Shown piece after piece: positions 54,375-63,055 of a stretch of 64,000 bases of DNA (its first letter is position 1; each line of letters starts with the position of its first letter). A model generated the notes under the pieces. The model was not told the DNA's origin. It saw nothing but the letters and a program-made list of their open reading frames with translations, and did not search any database. The DNA comes from Oscillospiraceae bacterium (GTDB lineage Bacteria > Bacillota > Clostridia > Oscillospirales > Ruminococcaceae): positions 34,503-98,502 of the forward strand of contig JAQYLI010000049.1 of NCBI GenBank assembly GCA_028720105.1, written 5' to 3'. The position numbers and the translations under genes are program-made.

Positions 54375-54629
54375 TCAAAATCCCGCGTTTTTCATAATTT
54401 CAAGAATCTCAAAATTGGTAAGCGAAGCGTCACCCAAATCCTCGAAGGACTTGTCCGAAACCAGCTCCACGCCGTTTATTTTCGGCTTGTTAATAAGCTT
54501 TTCGTAGTCATTTTCCACCGTACCTTTCGCCATATTCAGCGTGCCTGACACAGACGCCGCCGCACATATCTCTGCCGAAAGGGCAGCCGAAGAAATGCGT
54601 CCCGTCATTATTTTTTCAACCACAGCCAT
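54375..54629 (-). CDS. Small phage structural protein
   Basis: An 84-residue protein with no recognised domain. The middle (YEKLINKPKINGVELVSDKSFEDLGDASLTNFEILEIMKNAGF) has the KLINKPKINGVEL motif often present at the start of phage fibre domains. GGGAG precedes the ATG. Likely an adaptor to the fibre. Confidence 0.65.
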   Translation of the reverse strand: MAVVEKIMTGRISSAALSAEICAAASVSGTLNMAKGTVENDYEKLINKPKINGVELVSDKSFEDLGDASLTNFEILEIMKNAGF

Positions 54630-54633
54630 ATCG

Positions 54634-54981
54634 TCACTCCCTCGGGATCTCGGTAATATTGCGAATGATCTTCAATCTCGACATCGGAACTATGGTAAAG
54701 ATATTATCCTCGTCCATCACCAGACGTATATCAAAAACGTAATTTCCCAGAGGAATATCTGCCGTCTCACGGGGATAAAGCATAAAATTCAGTCCCGAAG
54801 CCGACCGATCGGCAAAAGTCAGCTTTTTCTTCAAAACCACGTTTCCGTTGTTGTCGTCCTTTTTAATATCAATATATATCACGTCCGTTTCCGAAAGAGT
54901 GTACTCACTTCCGTCAGCCGTTCGGATATTTTCGATACAAAGCTTCAGAGTATCTCCCTTTACCAAAACAATTTCTTCCAT
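54634..54981 (-). CDS. BppU-like baseplate protein
   Basis: The 115-residue protein resembles the N-terminal domain of phage baseplate upper proteins: LVKGDTLKLCIENI, YTLSETDVIYIDIKKDD, and NFMLYPRETADIPLGNYVFDIRLV. In lactococcal and A118-like phages this domain attaches receptor-binding proteins to the baseplate. GGGGTGATG precedes the ATG. Confidence 0.7.
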   Translation of the reverse strand: MEEIVLVKGDTLKLCIENIRTADGSEYTLSETDVIYIDIKKDDNNGNVVLKKKLTFADRSASGLNFMLYPRETADIPLGNYVFDIRLVMDEDNIFTIVPMSRLKIIRNITEIPRE

Positions 54982-54993
54982 AACATCACCCCT

Positions 54994-55635
54994 TTATAAA
55001 TTTGCGCGGCTTCTGCAAACCGCGAAAAGCCCGTATACCGCCTGCCTGAACTCGTCCGCACCACCGTTTACGATGTAATTTGCGCCGTAAGTGTTTCCGC
55101 CGAAATTGCTGTGTGACGCGTTGAATGTCTGTACCCTGCAAACAGTCTCACCCTTGATGCGGTCAGACTCGTCTGTCCAGCTGTAAGGCGTATAGATGTA
55201 ATTGTATGTACCGCTCACCTCCACTTCAAGGAAACCGGTACCTCCGCTGTCTAAGGTCATTTTGCCCGAAGTGACCGTAAAATCGGTGTATTCGTAAATA
55301 CAGTAAAGCCTGTTGGGAACGTCCGCCCCCTGATAATTTTCCTGATATTTAGTAAAAAAGGGAGCCTGACAGGAAGCATAAACAAAGCTGTCGTTAAGGT
55401 AAACACAGTAATAAATCGACCACTGCTCAGTGTAATTTACAATTCCGCCGTGCTGAAAGCCGAACTGAAAGAACTGCAAATGATCCACATCGTAAGCTAT
55501 CTTTACACGAACATTCCATCCCTCCCCCACATCAAATTGCCATAGGGTGGGAGTCTCATCAAGCTTTCTTACTCTCGGGTCGATCTCCCTGACCCTGCCG
55601 CTGTTTCCCAGGATATATCCTGCAATAAAGCTCAC
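54994..55635 (-). CDS. Phage tail-region beta-rich protein
   Basis: The 213-residue protein is aromatic-rich and predicted beta, with no recognised family. It begins MSFIAGYILGNSGRVREID and holds YNYIYTPYSWTDESDRIKGE in its later part. It starts at GTG with GGAGG 7 bases upstream, overlapping the stop of the 433-residue gene. By position it is a tail tip or carbohydrate-binding protein. Confidence 0.65.
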   Translation of the reverse strand: MSFIAGYILGNSGRVREIDPRVRKLDETPTLWQFDVGEGWNVRVKIAYDVDHLQFFQFGFQHGGIVNYTEQWSIYYCVYLNDSFVYASCQAPFFTKYQENYQGADVPNRLYCIYEYTDFTVTSGKMTLDSGGTGFLEVEVSGTYNYIYTPYSWTDESDRIKGETVCRVQTFNASHSNFGGNTYGANYIVNGGADEFRQAVYGLFAVCRSRANL

Positions 55636-56933
55636 GTATTTTCCTCCTTTACAAGCCTTATATTGCTTTTCGAGCCGTCATCGCTTACGTCATAGCTTAA
55701 AATGTAAGCCGTATCTCCGTAAACGAATTTTGTAACGGTGTCGGATATGGCCGTAATGCTGTCGGGCATAACCCCGTCCATCATAGCCCCGTCAAATTCC
55801 GTCACCCTGTTTCCCACCGTCGAGAAGAAGGAGATATCTGCCTTGCCCAGGTCTGTTCCCTTGTCGCTTGTAAAGCCAACGCCCTTTTCGGTAAGCACCG
55901 TGCTGCCGTATTTTCGGTCAGCCTCAATGCGTTTGCGAAGCTCATACCCTACAAGATCGGTGTAATCCGACTCGTCCTCGCATATATCTGCAGTTTCCGC
56001 CTTTGCAAAAACCGCAGCTGCCCCGAAGCATATTTCAGTCCTTACGGAAATAAGCCCGAATGTATCTCCGAAAATAAACTCCGTCAGACCGCAGGGAGCA
56101 GCGGAAATATCTGCGTGAGCGCAGTAAAAGGAGCGCCATACCTTTTGTGCAGCGGCAGACATTGCCGCGCCTGTACTTTCATCGTCAAAAAGCTTTCCCG
56201 ACAGCTTCAGAATATTTCTGAAGTCCGTGCCGTCTCCTGCGGAAAAGACCTCACCGGTGGCAGTGTTTCTGGCATAAACCGCCGTAAAGGGACCCTTTTC
56301 CGAGTGAATGAACAAAGGAGCGCTTTTTGAAGTGTTGACCCCCACGCTGCCCGAAGCGGATAGAAACGGCGTAAATCTCAGTTCCTCATCATCTGAGCAG
56401 TGCCATACTCCCACCCCGTTTTCCGAAAGATGAATTAAAATTTCTCTTATCTTTTTCCCGTGAATGTCCTTGTAATAAAGACGAGGCACTGCCGAAAAGC
56501 TCAACGAACAAGGCTTGAAGCCGCACTGAGCTGCAATATCCCCCAAAACCTGGGAAGTGATAAAAGGCTCGTCCTCTTCCTTGTAAAATTCGTCCTTGAA
56601 GTCATTTTCCGTCATTCTCATTCTGTCAAACGCACGAATGGTAACAAGCCCCCCGCGCCTTTTAATGCTGCTTATAAAATGAGGACAAAAGCTCATATCC
56701 GCCGCCCCCGAAACCGTAAGCAGGACCGCCGCATTGGGATAAAAGCTGTCACTCGTCCTCACCGTCATAATAAGCTCCGAGCTTACAATACCCTTTACGG
56801 GCATATTTTCGCTCTGCCTTATGAGCCGAATGGAAGCAATGTCCCTGCCGCTTACAGTGATACCGCCAATTTGAACGTTATACTCGTTTAAGCTAAAGAC
56901 AGTCCTCGGGGACAAAAGCAGCGTGAAGCTCAA
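55632..56933 (-). CDS. Tail hub / baseplate-type protein
   Basis: The 433-residue protein has the features of a tail hub: an N-terminal beta domain, KIREILIHLSENGVGVWHCSDDEELRFTPF near residue 158, and a long beta-rich middle. It sits where the tail-tip protein follows the tape measure in siphoviruses. The start is uncertain: TTG at 56933 or TTG at 56915, both overlapping the previous gene and without an obvious ribosome site. No peptidase motif is seen. Confidence 0.7.
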   Translation of the reverse strand: MSFTLLLSPRTVFSLNEYNVQIGGITVSGRDIASIRLIRQSENMPVKGIVSSELIMTVRTSDSFYPNAAVLLTVSGAADMSFCPHFISSIKRRGGLVTIRAFDRMRMTENDFKDEFYKEEDEPFITSQVLGDIAAQCGFKPCSLSFSAVPRLYYKDIHGKKIREILIHLSENGVGVWHCSDDEELRFTPFLSASGSVGVNTSKSAPLFIHSEKGPFTAVYARNTATGEVFSAGDGTDFRNILKLSGKLFDDESTGAAMSAAAQKVWRSFYCAHADISAAPCGLTEFIFGDTFGLISVRTEICFGAAAVFAKAETADICEDESDYTDLVGYELRKRIEADRKYGSTVLTEKGVGFTSDKGTDLGKADISFFSTVGNRVTEFDGAMMDGVMPDSITAISDTVTKFVYGDTAYILSYDVSDDGSKSNIRLVKEENT

Positions 56934-57273
56934 TGTCCGCCGTCCAGAACCGATTTCCGCCGAAGACCCTGTCTAAGGAAAGTGAGAGCCGCACTCCGCA
57001 GAAATCCGCCTCTTTCTCCTCGGGTGCGGAGTATCTCACCCTGATGCTTTCGCTTTCAAATGCCGCCGAAAGCCCCGCCGCCGCAGTATCGTCCACATCG
57101 GAAAGCACCGCCTTAACCGTCACCTCGTGACCCGTCCTCGTGCGGATCTTCTCCCCATAAATGTTCACAAAGGAGCTTTCCTCGTCATAAACGGGAGAAG
57201 TCACCGCCGAATATCTGTTAGCCGTAATAAACCTGCTCACATCAATATCGCCGATTTTAAGATAAACACCCAA
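56893..57273 (-). CDS. Distal tail-type small protein
   Basis: The 126-residue protein begins MGVYLKIGDIDVSRFITANRY, a pattern of phage tail components, and is predicted beta-rich. In a siphovirus this slot would hold chaperones and the tape measure; here only this small protein lies between the tube-like and hub-like genes. It starts at TTG after AGAGGGG. Confidence 0.6.
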   Translation of the reverse strand: MGVYLKIGDIDVSRFITANRYSAVTSPVYDEESSFVNIYGEKIRTRTGHEVTVKAVLSDVDDTAAAGLSAAFESESIRVRYSAPEEKEADFCGVRLSLSLDRVFGGNRFWTADIELHAAFVPEDCL

Positions 57274-57288
57274 AAAACAACACCCCTC

Positions 57289-57717
57289 TTAACAAGCGGA
57301 AAAAACCGCCTTTATCCTTATACCGTAAACCTCCGAGGGCGCGGAGACCGCTTCGGAAACCAGCATATCCCCAAGAAAAGCCGCACCGCCGCCGCTCATA
57401 TAAACGCACCTGAGAGGAACGCCTTTCTCAGCCGAATTAAGTATCACCTCCTGCACCCCGTCCCCGGAAATAAGCAGGAACTCAAGCCTTATCTCAGCCC
57501 TCTCGGAAACAGGCACCGCCCTGTCGCCGTCCACAAAGTCTCTGATGACCACCCTCGGGGACATATCTGCGGAAATACCGCATACCCCCTCAGTCACCGC
57601 CGTAAACATCTCGGGAGAGCTGTCCCCGTTCTCGGACAGATCAATTCCCAGAACATAACCGAACTCGTCAAGGAAATCCCCCTCGCCAAAGCTTTTCAAA
57701 GCCTCACCGACCGTCAC
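57289..57717 (-). CDS. Probable tail tube-like protein
   Basis: The 142-residue protein has EFGYVLGIDLSENGD near residue 18 and a beta-rich rest. Its size and position after the minor capsid genes suggest a tail tube subunit, but sequence evidence is weak. It starts at GTG (57717), overlapping the stop of the previous gene region by a few bases. Confidence 0.5.
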   Translation of the reverse strand: MTVGEALKSFGEGDFLDEFGYVLGIDLSENGDSSPEMFTAVTEGVCGISADMSPRVVIRDFVDGDRAVPVSERAEIRLEFLLISGDGVQEVILNSAEKGVPLRCVYMSGGGAAFLGDMLVSEAVSAPSEVYGIRIKAVFSAC

Positions 57718-57721
57718 CCTC

Positions 57722-58069
57722 TCACCCCCTGTAAATTACCTCAATATCCTTTTCAATGCGTATAAAACCGCTTTCCTCCGCCTTTGCAATGACCGCAGGA
57801 AAGGGCGAGCTTATCTTGATAATGCCCTCCCCCGAAAAACCTGCAAGCCTTTCGGAAGCAAGGTCTGCCATTCTGAGCAGCGCTCTCCTGCCGCCAAACC
57901 CCGAAGCGGAAATAACAGCCTTTACCTTAACAATACCCCCGTCATACAGCTTCATAAAGCCGCCGCTCCCTTTAGGCAGAATAGTGACCTCACCCGAACC
58001 GTATGCCCCGACCTCTGCCACCCTGCAAAGCACCTCCAGAAGCTTCTCACTGCTTTCTATTCTTATCAT
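57722..58069 (-). CDS. Neck / tail-completion-type protein
   Basis: The 115-residue protein begins MIRIESSEKLLEVLCRVAEVG and ends FIRIEKDIEVIYRG. Size, position and mixed alpha-beta pattern suit a minor capsid or tail-completion protein. I chose the ATG at 58069, with GGAG 5 bases upstream; the longer frame from 58084 starts with TTG inside the ribosome site. Confidence 0.6.
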   Translation of the reverse strand: MIRIESSEKLLEVLCRVAEVGAYGSGEVTILPKGSGGFMKLYDGGIVKVKAVISASGFGGRRALLRMADLASERLAGFSGEGIIKISSPFPAVIAKAEESGFIRIEKDIEVIYRG

Positions 58070-58119
58070 TTGTTCTCCTTCCAAATGTTCTTTATTCTTT
58101 ATTCCTTAAATTCAGGCTT

Positions 58120-58224
58120 TGGGCAACTTTTTGTATCGTCACCAAGCCGTCAGTCAGTTGCCCCCAAAAAATTACAGAACGATCGGCAGCAGGCTCAGCC
58201 TGCCTCAGCCTGCCTCAGCCTGCC
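58120..58224 (-). repeat. 3'-end repeat family, copy C, with three 10-bp tandem units
   Basis: On the minus strand three units of GGCAGGCTGA (58195-58224) are followed by GCCTGCTGCCGATCGTTCTG and, about 45 bases on, GGCTTGGTGACG, aligning with copy B. The first unit supplies the last codons and stop of the gene at 58215-58553. A half copy of the AT-rich palindrome arm follows (58088-58105). The 145-base gap holds nothing else. Confidence 0.75.
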
Positions 58225-58553
58225 AGCTCTAGCACAATAAACCTGAGCCTTCCGCCGAAATAATGATACTTTATCCCCGTCACCGGAAATTCCTCTCCGC
58301 GAATGACCGCCGAGCAGTCCCCGCCTGCGGAAAAAGCCATATCCTCGGGAATACTCCTGCCGCAGTCGTAAAATATCCTCCCCCGGGAAAAAACAGCCTC
58401 GCCGTTTATGTCCGATATTTTCCGACGGTAGATCTCAATGCGTACTCTCTCCAGCCGCCTTTCGGAAACGACTTCTTTGTCCCCGAAAATATCACCGCCG
58501 CCATAGACCCTTAAAATGCAGGTCCCGTCAAGAAGCCTGTACGGCATATGCAT
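58215..58553 (-). CDS. Minor capsid / head-closure protein
   Basis: The 112-residue protein begins MHMPYRLLDGTCILRVYGGGD and is predicted beta, like the phage minor capsid_1 family that closes the portal. Its start overlaps the previous stop (TGATG). The last residues (Ala-Gly, stop) come from repeat copy C. Confidence 0.65.
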   Translation of the reverse strand: MHMPYRLLDGTCILRVYGGGDIFGDKEVVSERRLERVRIEIYRRKISDINGEAVFSRGRIFYDCGRSIPEDMAFSAGGDCSAVIRGEEFPVTGIKYHYFGGRLRFIVLELAG

Positions 58554-58879
58554 CAGGCGATCACCTCCACATTACCTCTGAATAAAAGCCCCGACCTCTC
58601 AAGAATAGCGAAAGCCCTTTGGCAAATCTTACCGGACTCTGCATATTCCGCCGAGAAATCGCCTATTTTGACCGAGGAAAACCCCTCATTTTCGGAAATA
58701 AACTCTCCCTGAGCGCAGACCGCCCGAAAGAACTCATTCTGCTCCTCACGGGAAAAATAGCTGTTTTGTACAACACTCCCGAGAACATCGGCAGCACAGC
58801 GGATAAAGGGCATAATGACCTCTTCGTCCTCCGCACCTCCGTAAACCACCCTGTAAAACTCATAATCGGGATAAATCAA
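58553..58879 (-). CDS. Head-tail connector-like protein
   Basis: The 108-residue protein is mainly helical (YEFYRVVYGGAEDEEVIMPFIRCAADVLG), the pattern of gp6-like connector proteins that sit under the portal. It starts at TTG with GGGGGTGA upstream, 36 bases after the capsid gene. Confidence 0.65.
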   Translation of the reverse strand: MIYPDYEFYRVVYGGAEDEEVIMPFIRCAADVLGSVVQNSYFSREEQNEFFRAVCAQGEFISENEGFSSVKIGDFSAEYAESGKICQRAFAILERSGLLFRGNVEVIA

Positions 58880-58915
58880 TCAGCGTCACCCCCTTTCTCC
58901 CCGAAGATATCAGAA

Positions 58916-59785
58916 TCAGGCAGTGGCAGTGTGGCAGTAAACGCCAGCCGCCTTGTTTTCATAAACGGAGCAGAGACCGTAGCTTCTGTAGCCGTACTTC
59001 CAGGAATCGGCGTCGGGATTGTTCGCAGGGCTGATTATCTTGGGAAGAGCGTGCTTGGTAAACTGAATTACCGCAGGCTTGTGAACTATCATAAAATTGA
59101 TGTTCTTGCCGCCCGAGGCCTTAGAGTAGCCGCCGCCCTCTTCACCGCCTGAAACGCCGTCATTCAGCTTAACAGCAGAGTAAAATCTTGACTGAGGAAC
59201 AACCACGATCTGATCAAAGCCGGCCATAACAGCCCTTGACTTTGTTGTGTCCATATCGTCGATCATACCCTTGAGAACGGGAGTGATAAAGAGTACCCTG
59301 TCCTCGGAGGGAACCTCCGCCGCGTCCATAACGCTGACAGCCTTTCTTACAGCCGCCGCAGCCTCCTCGCCCGTAGCAAGGTCGCCCGACTCCTTTGAAA
59401 TGCCGCTTGTGCCCGCAATGGAAGCAAATCTGAAAGCGTCAAGCTCGGGAACAGCCTTAGTTCTCACAAATTCGCCTGCAAGAGCACCGAAAGCAATGCT
59501 CTGGCTCTCCTCATTGTCCATAGCGTCCACGGAAAACATTCTTCCTCTCTCGTAGCTGTACTTAACGGTCTGCCAGCTAAGGCTCACATTGCCGTCCACA
59601 TAGCCGCTGTTTCTGGAATAATCCGCAAGCCCGTCCATAGTAAGCTTAGGGATAACTATCTCGTTGGCATTAGCACCCTCTCTTGCAAGGGACGCGTCAG
59701 ACTCAAGCACAGCAGTCTTAGCGTTTTCTCTGTAGGTCTCATCAAGGAGAGATGCGTACTTCTTAGCAAGTGTAATAGTGTTCAT
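58916..59785 (-). CDS. Major capsid protein (HK97-like fold)
   Basis: The 289-residue protein begins MNTITLAKKYASLLDETYRE and has the order of an HK97-like capsid: N-terminal arm, KLTMDGLADYSRNSGYVDG, then the A-domain with LFITPVLKGMIDDMD and AVMAGFDQIVVVPQSRFYSA. It ends KYGYRSYGLCSVYENKAAGVYC. No fused protease is present. Next to it is a scaffold-like gene. Length is near the lower limit for this family but complete. Confidence 0.82.
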   Translation of the reverse strand: MNTITLAKKYASLLDETYRENAKTAVLESDASLAREGANANEIVIPKLTMDGLADYSRNSGYVDGNVSLSWQTVKYSYERGRMFSVDAMDNEESQSIAFGALAGEFVRTKAVPELDAFRFASIAGTSGISKESGDLATGEEAAAAVRKAVSVMDAAEVPSEDRVLFITPVLKGMIDDMDTTKSRAVMAGFDQIVVVPQSRFYSAVKLNDGVSGGEEGGGYSKASGGKNINFMIVHKPAVIQFTKHALPKIISPANNPDADSWKYGYRSYGLCSVYENKAAGVYCHTATA

Positions 59786-59860
59786 AGATCAAATACCTCC
59801 GTAAAATTAAAAATATTTTTGTTTAATGGATATGTGTGATTTTGGATAAATGCTCAGGGC

Positions 59861-60208
59861 TTATCCTTTCAGCCCGAAAGCCTTTCTCAGCGCAAAGCTG
59901 TCACTCTTTGACTTTTCGCCGGGGACACCCGTAGTGATGCCGCCCCCCGAAGCGGAAATTCTTCCAAAGGCAGCCCTTGCCGCCTCCTCGAACTCCACCC
60001 CGTCCTTTTCTGCGTAAAACCGCCCGAGACAAATAACGTCCTCCGTCATACCCGCAGGCACACCCAGCTCGGCGCAAACGCATTTCGCCTTGAGATAAGC
60101 GTTCTCACTTTCCGCCGCCGCAAGAGCAGCCTCAAGCTCTGTCTCACGGGAAACAGTCTCTTCGGTTGTTTCCTCAACGACCTCTTCCGTTAAAATTTCC
60201 TCATTCAT
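59861..60208 (-). CDS. Scaffold-like acidic protein
   Basis: The 115-residue protein has an acidic N-terminus (TEEVVEETTEETVSRETELE), a short coiled coil (to about residue 42) and a mixed C-terminus. Position between portal and capsid and charge pattern suggest a capsid scaffold, although scaffolds are usually 150-200 residues. Its ATG overlaps the portal stop by four bases. Confidence 0.65.
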   Translation of the reverse strand: MNEEILTEEVVEETTEETVSRETELEAALAAAESENAYLKAKCVCAELGVPAGMTEDVICLGRFYAEKDGVEFEEAARAAFGRISASGGGITTGVPGEKSKSDSFALRKAFGLKG

Positions 60209-61602
60209 TTAAGTAAACTCCTTTCCTTTTCGATTTTCTCAAGCTCCCTCACAGCGTCCTCCTCGGAACATTCCAGAGCCGCCATAACAGCGGAGACCCG
60301 ACTGATAAGCCCCGCCTGAACGAGTTTAATGTTCCTGTCGATGATCTCGTCCCTGTCAACGGTCTGCCTGTCCGAGAAAGCCACCCTCACATTCACCTCC
60401 TCGAGGGGGAGCGCGCCGCACATCTGACCGCAGCGGATAATGCACTTAACAGCATTTTCAATAAGTTCCGCCGCCAGACATCGGTTAGTCTGCATAGTAA
60501 TTTCGGTTCTTGTCTCCATACTTTTGACCTCCGCCGCCGTCCGAAGTCCTGCGGAGCTGTTAAATGACAGCGTGCCCGAGGACAGCCCCACCTGAAAGCA
60601 TAAAATGTCAAGCAGCGCATTTATGGCCTCCACGTGTTCTGAAACTCTCAGCTCGCAGGTGTTGTCGGTGATTTTGAGGTCCTGTTCCTCGTCGCATTTA
60701 AGCGCCTGATACACCTCATCATCAGCGTCAAAATACCTGCTTATCCTGCCCGTGTCGGGGTCAACCACCGTGCGAATACAAGAACTCGGCACGATTATCC
60801 TCTTCCGACCCAGCACGAACTCCCGTGAAAAGCTGTCAAAAGCAATGTCAAGAGCCTTCAGAGTGTCGGTGCAGTTGGCAAAGCAGCTAAGCCCTAAAAG
60901 CGACCCCTCCGACAGATTGTTGTCCCCCGCAGGACGAAAATAAGCAAACATAGGCACGTCCATCGACGGATATTCCGACCTTTCCGAAAGCCCGCCGAAA
61001 ACCTCTTCAACAGGAATTTCGCAGGAAAGAGAGCCGCCCTTCATTTCAAAAAGCCTTCGGTCAATAACCGCGTGACCCCCTTTCATTCCGTGCCTCTCGA
61101 AAAGCGCAAATTCCCTGCCGCCTCTGAGAAACCTGCTTCCGAAAATGCCCTCGCATATGCCGCCCCGACCGCTTCCCACAGGGATAAAATCCTCTGCGGA
61201 AACATAATCTATGGAGACTCTGCCCCCGTCAATGTAAATTTTCATAGCGCCGCCGCCAAGAGCATAAGCCCTGCTGAAAAAAGCGGGAGCCTTTTCCCAG
61301 AAGCCGTTTTCCTGCAAAATGCGCATAGCATATTCCTGCTGAGCGGGACTTTTGCAGAAAATATCCGCCTGACTTGAAAAGGTAAGAGACGCAAGACTGT
61401 CGCAAAGCACCTTAGCGCACCCAAGCTGAGAGATTCTCCTTTCCCCCTTTCCGTAAAGCCCCGACCTCTTCACATAAGCCCAGGGCGGCTCGCCGCGGTA
61501 AATATTCCCGCAGACCTCAATAACATTTCTGAAAAATTCCTCTTCACAGGGAATTTTCGTGTCGGGGAAAGACTTCAAAGCCCCGTTTATGATATTACCC
61601 AT
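60205..61602 (-). CDS. Phage portal protein
   Basis: The 465-residue protein has a portal layout: an N-terminal alpha/beta region, SASLTFSSQADIFCKS-type helix near residue 70, and a long helical crown (LDILCFQVGLSSGTLSFNSSAGLRTAAEVKSMETRTEITMQTNR, a typical A118-like portal motif). Portals form the 12-mer ring through which terminase pumps DNA. GGAGG precedes the ATG. A MITE separates it from terL. Confidence 0.85.
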   Translation of the reverse strand: MGNIINGALKSFPDTKIPCEEEFFRNVIEVCGNIYRGEPPWAYVKRSGLYGKGERRISQLGCAKVLCDSLASLTFSSQADIFCKSPAQQEYAMRILQENGFWEKAPAFFSRAYALGGGAMKIYIDGGRVSIDYVSAEDFIPVGSGRGGICEGIFGSRFLRGGREFALFERHGMKGGHAVIDRRLFEMKGGSLSCEIPVEEVFGGLSERSEYPSMDVPMFAYFRPAGDNNLSEGSLLGLSCFANCTDTLKALDIAFDSFSREFVLGRKRIIVPSSCIRTVVDPDTGRISRYFDADDEVYQALKCDEEQDLKITDNTCELRVSEHVEAINALLDILCFQVGLSSGTLSFNSSAGLRTAAEVKSMETRTEITMQTNRCLAAELIENAVKCIIRCGQMCGALPLEEVNVRVAFSDRQTVDRDEIIDRNIKLVQAGLISRVSAVMAALECSEEDAVRELEKIEKERSLLK

Positions 61603-61622
61603 AAAACCTCCTGATTTTTATA

Positions 61623-61789
61623 CTAATCTTTAATCGTTCTGTAGACAAAGACGGCAGATAGAACGCTGCCAATCTAGGAAAGCGACCGCAGGCGATATGT
61701 CAAGCGAGGCTTGACACCGGCAAGGGAGCTTGACGACGAGTGGCTGCGTTATAGCTGTCGGATTTGTCAATAGGTTGATTAAAGATTAG
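61623..61789. mobile_element. MITE with TA target duplication, complete copy
   Basis: The element runs from CTAATCTTTAATC to GATTAAAGATTAG (13-bp terminal inverted repeats) and is flanked by TA on both sides, 167 bp in all. Inner sequence also pairs imperfectly (GTAGACAAAGACGGCAGAT with the other end), so the whole can fold on itself. No coding capacity. It sits between terL and portal genes. A second copy, in opposite orientation, begins at 63863. Confidence 0.85.
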
Positions 61790-61798
61790 TATTAGTGT

Positions 61799-63055
61799 TT
61801 ATCTTCCCGCCGCAATAATTTCCTTCATTCTCCTCTCGGTGGAATACTCCTGAGCGTCCAGACTGTCCACATTAACGGAACCGTCATCAAGCCGCCTGTC
61901 CGTACCGCCCGACTCCCATACCGCCTCGGTAAAAGCCTTGATGGTGTTCACACACTTAGCGGCAATGCGGTACCTGCCGCCGCTCATAACCGAGGAGTAA
62001 AATCTTATGCGCTGTCCGATGTCCCCCTTTCTTGCATTGTGAATTTCCACAGGCAGCCTCTCTCTCCTTGCCGCATTCTCAAGCCCCCTGATAAGGACCT
62101 GCTCGGCACTGTCGCAGTAAACATCTCTGAGACAGGGATAACTTCTAAGGCATTTTTTAATGAACCTCACAAAATCCCTCTCCAGCTCCGCAGGAGAAAT
62201 TATCCCCTGCCTGTAATACTCGTCAAGAGTGATTATCCTCTTGTACCCCGCCGTGTACCCCGTCAGATTAAACGCCGTAGCAGAGCCGTTTCCGCCGAAA
62301 TCCACCCCCACGTCCGCCATAATAATGTCCGAAGCCTTCACCCTTTTGAGAATGAAATTCTCGGGGGCATCTGCAAAATCCCTGTAAATGACCCCCTCAG
62401 CGCTCTTCCATTTACCGAGAATGAATCTGTCGTAATAAACCGACCCCGCATAATCCCTCTTGAGTCCCCGAACAAAGCTTTCGGACAGCTTGGGATTATC
62501 ATCAATGGTAAAATGGGAAGCCCTCACCGAACCGTTTTTCACCCCCTCGTCAATAAATTTTTTCAGCCAGTGACCGGGAGAGGCGGGATTGCAGCTGCCG
62601 TCAAAAATGGAATTGGGACGGTCAAGCCTTGACATTATCATTCTGAAAACCTCCTCGCTCCAGGTGGTCATCTCGTCCCCATAGCAGTAGGAAAGGCTCA
62701 TACCCTGAAGCTTGTCCGCACAGCCGCTGCGAAACGCCCCGAAAATGAAGCAGTCCCGCCCGAACAGCCTTACCACGCCGCCGCTTTTCACCCTCCCCAC
62801 CAGCTTATCCCCGAACATCTGCCTCATAGGGTCAATAATGTTTCGTGAAACGCTGCCCTCGGTGTTTCCCACCAGAGCAACAGCACCCGACTCGTCGGCG
62901 GCAAGGATGCGGTTGGGAATGCGGTAAAAATCAAGAAAAGTCTTGCCCGACCGCATCGCCCCCACGGAAATGTTCCACCTTTTCGGCTCATAGGTGGAAA
63001 TTCGCATAACTTCTTCCTGTTTAGGTGTCAGAGACAATACCCGGACCAAACACAT
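61799..63055 (-). CDS. Terminase large subunit
   Basis: The protein of 418 residues powers DNA packaging. Walker A is ISVGAMRSGKT (about residue 30), Walker B is YCYGDEMT (about 125), and the nuclease acidic residues are in VGVDFGGNGSA (about 250), VYCDSAEQ (about 305) and NVDSLDAQEY near the end. Domains appear complete. Start is uncertain: ATG at 63055 (ribosome site AAGGAG only 2-3 bases away) or TTG at 63049 with 8-base spacing. It overlaps the small terminase gene. Confidence 0.9.
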   Translation of the reverse strand: MCLVRVLSLTPKQEEVMRISTYEPKRWNISVGAMRSGKTFLDFYRIPNRILAADESGAVALVGNTEGSVSRNIIDPMRQMFGDKLVGRVKSGGVVRLFGRDCFIFGAFRSGCADKLQGMSLSYCYGDEMTTWSEEVFRMIMSRLDRPNSIFDGSCNPASPGHWLKKFIDEGVKNGSVRASHFTIDDNPKLSESFVRGLKRDYAGSVYYDRFILGKWKSAEGVIYRDFADAPENFILKRVKASDIIMADVGVDFGGNGSATAFNLTGYTAGYKRIITLDEYYRQGIISPAELERDFVRFIKKCLRSYPCLRDVYCDSAEQVLIRGLENAARRERLPVEIHNARKGDIGQRIRFYSSVMSGGRYRIAAKCVNTIKAFTEAVWESGGTDRRLDDGSVNVDSLDAQEYSTERRMKEIIAAGR

